Shown here piece after piece: positions 61,239 through 64,000 of a stretch of DNA of 64,000 bases. Origin of the DNA: Sva-07 sp963793335 (GTDB lineage: Bacteria; Actinomycetota; Acidimicrobiia; Acidimicrobiales; Ilumatobacteraceae); NCBI GenBank assembly GCA_963793335.1, contig CAWBZS010000027.1, positions 69,568-133,567 on the forward strand, read 5' to 3'. The position numbers and the translations under genes are program-made. The notes under the pieces are model-generated. The model saw only the letters and a list, made by a program, of their open reading frames with translations. It had not been told where the DNA came from and did not search any database. The stretch's first letter is position 1. Each line of letters opens with the position of its first letter.

Positions 61239-61676
61239 GTGAGCCTTCCTGTTCCGATCGTCCAACTCGACCCTGAGCTGCCGCTTCCCACCTACGCACA
61301 CGACGGCGATGCCGGGCTCGACCTGTTCGCCCGGGAGGATGCATGCCTTGCGGCGGGTGGCGGGCGAACGCTCGTGCCCACCGGCATCTCGATCGCCATC
61401 CCCATGGGGCACGGAGGGTTCGTGCTCCCGCGCAGCGGCATGGCGATGAAGCACGGGATCAGCGTGGTCAACGCGCCCGGGCTCATCGACGCCGCCTACC
61501 GGGGCGAGGTCAAAGTCGTGCTGATCAACACCGACCCGACGAGTGACTACGAGGTGCATCGCGGCGACCGCATCGCCCAGTTGGTGATCCAACGGGTCGA
61601 GTCGGTCGCCTGGCAGCTGGTCGACTCACTCGACGGCGTCGATCGCGGAGGCGGCTTCGGTCACTCGGGTCGCTGA
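61239..61676 (+). CDS. dut: Deoxyuridine 5'-triphosphate nucleotidohydrolase
   Basis: This 145-residue trimeric dUTPase has motifs in order: HDGDAGLDLFA (1), LPRSGMAMKHGISVVN (2), APGLIDAAYRGEVKV (3), GDRIAQLVIQ (4) and DRGGGFGHSG (5). It removes dUTP and supplies dUMP. I chose GTG 61239 because it follows a -10 box and precedes PVPIVQLDPELPLP. The last motif has His-Ser in place of the more common Ser-Thr, which should still close over the nucleotide. Confidence 0.95.
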   Translation: MSLPVPIVQLDPELPLPTYAHDGDAGLDLFAREDACLAAGGGRTLVPTGISIAIPMGHGGFVLPRSGMAMKHGISVVNAPGLIDAAYRGEVKVVLINTDPTSDYEVHRGDRIAQLVIQRVESVAWQLVDSLDGVDRGGGFGHSGR

Positions 61677-61699
61677 CCGCCGGCCGATCATCGGTTCGT

Positions 61700-62959
61700 T
61701 CACTCGAGGAGGTCGGCGTCTGCGCAGGTCGATGGCGCCGTGATCGGATTGCACCTGGCCACCGCATCGCCCGGGAACTCGACCACGTACGGGCTGTCGA
61801 AATACTCGCTCGGCACGTAGTAGTCGGTACTGAGGTACTGCGCCCCGCTCGAGAACGCCACGTCACGACGGGTGGTGTCGTTGTTGCGGGCGTCGTCGGT
61901 GGGCGAGTCGGTTCTCGTGCGGATCAGGTAGCCGTCGAGCGCGGCCTGCTCCAGATCCGGATTGGTCGGATCATCGAACTGCACGAACGCAGCATCGGGC
62001 AGCCCAGGTGTGCCATTGGTGAAGATCGGGCGACCCTCGATGCTCGGCGCGTCGGCGACATACATGTCGCGGATGCGGCCACGATCGGTCATCGTGAACA
62101 GCACCTGACCCCGGGTCGCGTCCACCGTGGGCCAGCCGGTCGTGCGCACCGCCTCCTCGAGCGTGGCAGCGTCGCCCCGCACATCGTCGGGCTCGATCAT
62201 CTGCTCCTCGGTGAACACCGAGCGGATCTCAGCGTCGAGGTCGTCGAGCAGTTCCGGCGTCATCTCGATCGGCACCGCCCACGGCAGGTCGATGTCGAGT
62301 TCGAGGCCCGCCTCGGCAGCGGCGTCGACCACGGACTGCTCCTTCATCTCGATCATGATCATGATCGGCACATGGTTCGAGTTGGCCGTCGACCAGTCGC
62401 GGATCTCGGTGAGGCAGGCAATCAGGGTGAGACACGTCGTGGCGTAGTCGAAATCCTGCGTGTGCAGCACCTTGAAGCCGGGCTCGTCGAGTTCGGCCAG
62501 GCCCGACGCCGGTTCGAGCCCCACGACGGGATTGGCTGCACGATTCGCGTACAGGCCACCGTCCGGATCGGCGAACACGTCGATCTCGACCTGGCGAATT
62601 CCGTGGTCGCCGAGTTGCTCGGCGAGCGGGAGGTGCGAGTACTCGATGCTGGCAGCGAGCTCGGGCGACAGGCCGGCGATCCCCGCGAACAGCGCGGGCT
62701 CGGGGATCAGGTGGTAGCTGTTGTGCGACCCGATCACCTGCACGTGGTTGATGTCGACCTCGTCGACCACGACCGTCGTGGTCGTCTCGACAGCGGTGGT
62801 CGACGGAGCCGTTGACGCCGTGGTGGCCGCTGCCGTGCCCGAGGCGGACGCTGCGTCCGTCGCCACCGGCGACGACGTTGCCGCATCGGACCCGCCGCAC
62901 GCGGCGAGCAACCCGAGACCCACCAGGGTTGCTCCGCGACGTCTCCCTACGCTGCACAT
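61700..62959 (-). CDS. PI-PLC-like (Ca2+-dependent phosphoinositide phospholipase) lipoprotein
   Basis: This 419-residue lipoprotein (lipobox LGLLAACG) has a Thr/Ala/Ser-rich linker to about residue 65 and then a TIM-barrel phosphodiesterase domain. The catalytic histidine and metal residues are in VQVIGSHNSYHL near residue 75, RQVEIDVFADPDGGLY near 130 and GFKVLHTQDFDY near 165. It fits the bacterial Ca2+-dependent phosphoinositide-specific phospholipase C family. The lipid or other substrate cannot be told. It converges with dut with a 23-bp gap. Confidence 0.86.
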   Translation of the reverse strand: MCSVGRRRGATLVGLGLLAACGGSDAATSSPVATDAASASGTAAATTASTAPSTTAVETTTTVVVDEVDINHVQVIGSHNSYHLIPEPALFAGIAGLSPELAASIEYSHLPLAEQLGDHGIRQVEIDVFADPDGGLYANRAANPVVGLEPASGLAELDEPGFKVLHTQDFDYATTCLTLIACLTEIRDWSTANSNHVPIMIMIEMKEQSVVDAAAEAGLELDIDLPWAVPIEMTPELLDDLDAEIRSVFTEEQMIEPDDVRGDAATLEEAVRTTGWPTVDATRGQVLFTMTDRGRIRDMYVADAPSIEGRPIFTNGTPGLPDAAFVQFDDPTNPDLEQAALDGYLIRTRTDSPTDDARNNDTTRRDVAFSSGAQYLSTDYYVPSEYFDSPYVVEFPGDAVARCNPITAPSTCADADLLE

Positions 62960-63019
62960 CGGGCGAGTATGGCTGTTCTGACCGTGTTCTGCCCGATCGC
63001 AGAGCCAGCGGCGGCGCCG

Positions 63020-63721
63020 TCATCCCCAAGCGAACACGGGTTGTTCGAAGTCGACGACGCGCTCGTTCAGGCGTCCATCGAGCGCGACCCAGCGGAACTG
63101 AACGAGCAACGCTCCGGTCGGCGCATGGATCAGATCGCCACCGAGTGGCACCTGAACGACGGGACGGTCGCTCTCGGGGATCGTGACGAACCGGGGTGAG
63201 TCGTCACGGGTCAACTGATGGAGTCCGATCCGGTACGCCGCCAGCACTTCGGCGGGCGCAGGAACCACCTCGACCTCGGCGCCGCCCCACACCACGACGG
63301 GGGTGATCACATAGCCCGAGCGGGTGGCGTAGTCGTCGAGCATGCCGAGCACCGACTCGCCGCCGACGTCGACGCCCACCTCCTCGTGGGTCTCGCGCAG
63401 GGCGGCGTCGATGGCGGATTCGCCCGCATCGAGACGACCACCGGGGAGCGCCCACTGCGACGCATGCTTGTTGAGCCCAGCACTTCGCCGGCAGAGCACG
63501 AACGATGCTCCACCTGCGACGTGCGCCATCCGGCCGTCGAGGTCGGAGACGTCAGCGGGGATCACCGACAGATCGTCGGCGGTCGCACGGTACGGGTCGA
63601 CGGTGTCGGAGCCGGTGACGGAGTCGACGAGCAGGATCGCCACAGCAGCGTGGCGGCGCCCGTCCAGCGGCAGTTCGAGACGGTCATGGCGATCGAGGTT
63701 GCCAACGATCGTCGACCGCAA
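63020..63721 (-). CDS. Nudix hydrolase
   Basis: This 233-residue protein has the Nudix box GGRLDAGESAIDAALRETHEEVGV near residue 95, with all glutamates of G-x5-E-x7-RE-x2-EE-x-G in place. The N-terminal ~60 residues (LELPLDGRRHAAVAILLVD...) form the first strands; the C-terminal half resembles CoA-pyrophosphatase-like members. TTG 63721 is used because it follows the stop of the YibE/F gene by 8 nt. The substrate is unknown. Confidence 0.85.
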   Translation of the reverse strand: MRSTIVGNLDRHDRLELPLDGRRHAAVAILLVDSVTGSDTVDPYRATADDLSVIPADVSDLDGRMAHVAGGASFVLCRRSAGLNKHASQWALPGGRLDAGESAIDAALRETHEEVGVDVGGESVLGMLDDYATRSGYVITPVVVWGGAEVEVVPAPAEVLAAYRIGLHQLTRDDSPRFVTIPESDRPVVQVPLGGDLIHAPTGALLVQFRWVALDGRLNERVVDFEQPVFAWG

Positions 63722-63729
63722 CTCGTCGG

Positions 63730-64000
63730 TCAGTTCGATGGTTCGATCGCTGGCTCGGTGGTCGCTTCGGAGGGGATCGTGGTGGTCGATGCCAACACTG
63801 TGGCAGCCAGCGCAGTACTGATCGGCACCGAAGCGACCAAGCCGATCGAGCCGACGAGCGCCCGCACGATCTCCACCGCCACCACCTCGCGGGTGGCCAC
63901 CGAGCCGAGGCTCTGTTGTGCCTCGCTGAACAACAGCAGCAGCGGCAGTGACGCTCCGGCGTAGGCCAGGAACAGCGTGTTGACGGTGGACGAGATGTGG
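63730..64000 (-). CDS. YibE/F family membrane protein, C-terminal fragment
   Basis: The last 89 codons of a gene that begins beyond the right edge. The readable part, HISSTVNTLFLAYAGASLPLLLLF then VATREVVAVEIVRALVGSIGLVASVPISTALAATVL, is typical of the C-terminal helices of YibE/F proteins. The function of the family is unknown. The acidic/Thr-rich end (TTTIPSEATTEPAIEPSN) is not conserved. Its stop is 8 nt before the Nudix start. Confidence 0.8.
   Translation of the reverse strand, partial: HISSTVNTLFLAYAGASLPLLLLFSEAQQSLGSVATREVVAVEIVRALVGSIGLVASVPISTALAATVLASTTTIPSEATTEPAIEPSN

Overview
The window looks like chromosomal DNA of a high-GC actinobacterium. The best fit is class Acidimicrobiia, possibly Ilumatobacteraceae; that placement is an inference from gene content, not a database result. 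Supporting signs are a menaquinone-type complex I cluster, a split (b6f-like) cytochrome b beside a MenJ-like reductase, a MhuD-like heme oxygenase, an ArsA pair of the Rv3679/Rv3680 kind, a SigC-like sigma factor, and many start codons 6-9 nt after a TANNNT box (leaderless genes). I see no phage, insertion sequence, CRISPR array or rRNA. Genes are packed tightly and no gene-free stretch exceeds 300 bases; the longest are 15417-15658 and 37211-37419.

Region 1 (1-15416, all minus strand) is a respiratory supercluster. In transcription order it holds a small membrane protein, a 2x[4Fe-4S] ferredoxin-like protein, cytochrome b N-terminal and C-terminal subunits, a Rieske protein, a diheme cytochrome c and an unknown membrane protein, then nuoA-B-C-D-E-F-G-H-I-J-K, with nuoK running off the edge. 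nuoE and nuoG are each broken by one extra base in a short homopolymer. A monoheme cytochrome c and a MenJ-like quinone reductase face the other way (15659-17780).

Region 2 (17797-28100) carries TrkH/TrkA potassium uptake, a polyprenyl diphosphate synthase and methionine aminopeptidase fired from a back-to-back promoter pair, then a SigC-like sigma factor heading an operon of cytochrome c, Sco1, cupredoxin and a membrane protein, with a divergent zinc-finger anti-sigma candidate, and a solitary N6-adenine methyltransferase.

Region 3 (28196-48290) is mostly metabolism: pantothenate kinase, a YkoF/HTH/HAD operon, a lone WXG100 protein, an M20 amidohydrolase, an alpha-mannosidase (frameshifted), a DEAD-box helicase fused to a cold-shock domain, SDR, CoA-transferase, LigC-like ligase, kynureninase, a Gmad2 lipoprotein, MhuD-like heme oxygenase, aspartate kinase with an internal start for a beta subunit, CorC, a methyltransferase, aspartate-semialdehyde dehydrogenase, a MazG-like protein and tRNA-Pro(CGG).

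Region 4 (48301-64000) has a receiver-domain protein with two ArsA ATPases, an NfeD protein divergent from them by 2 bp, the selenocysteine factors SelB and SelA, a 57-residue antitoxin-like protein, a DUF2817 peptidase, a four-gene XpaC-like/TelA/VWA cluster (the best candidate for a little-described system), dUTPase, a PI-PLC-like lipoprotein, a Nudix hydrolase and the end of a YibE/F protein. Palindromic repeats, some in tandem with a 62-bp period, occupy several gene ends.
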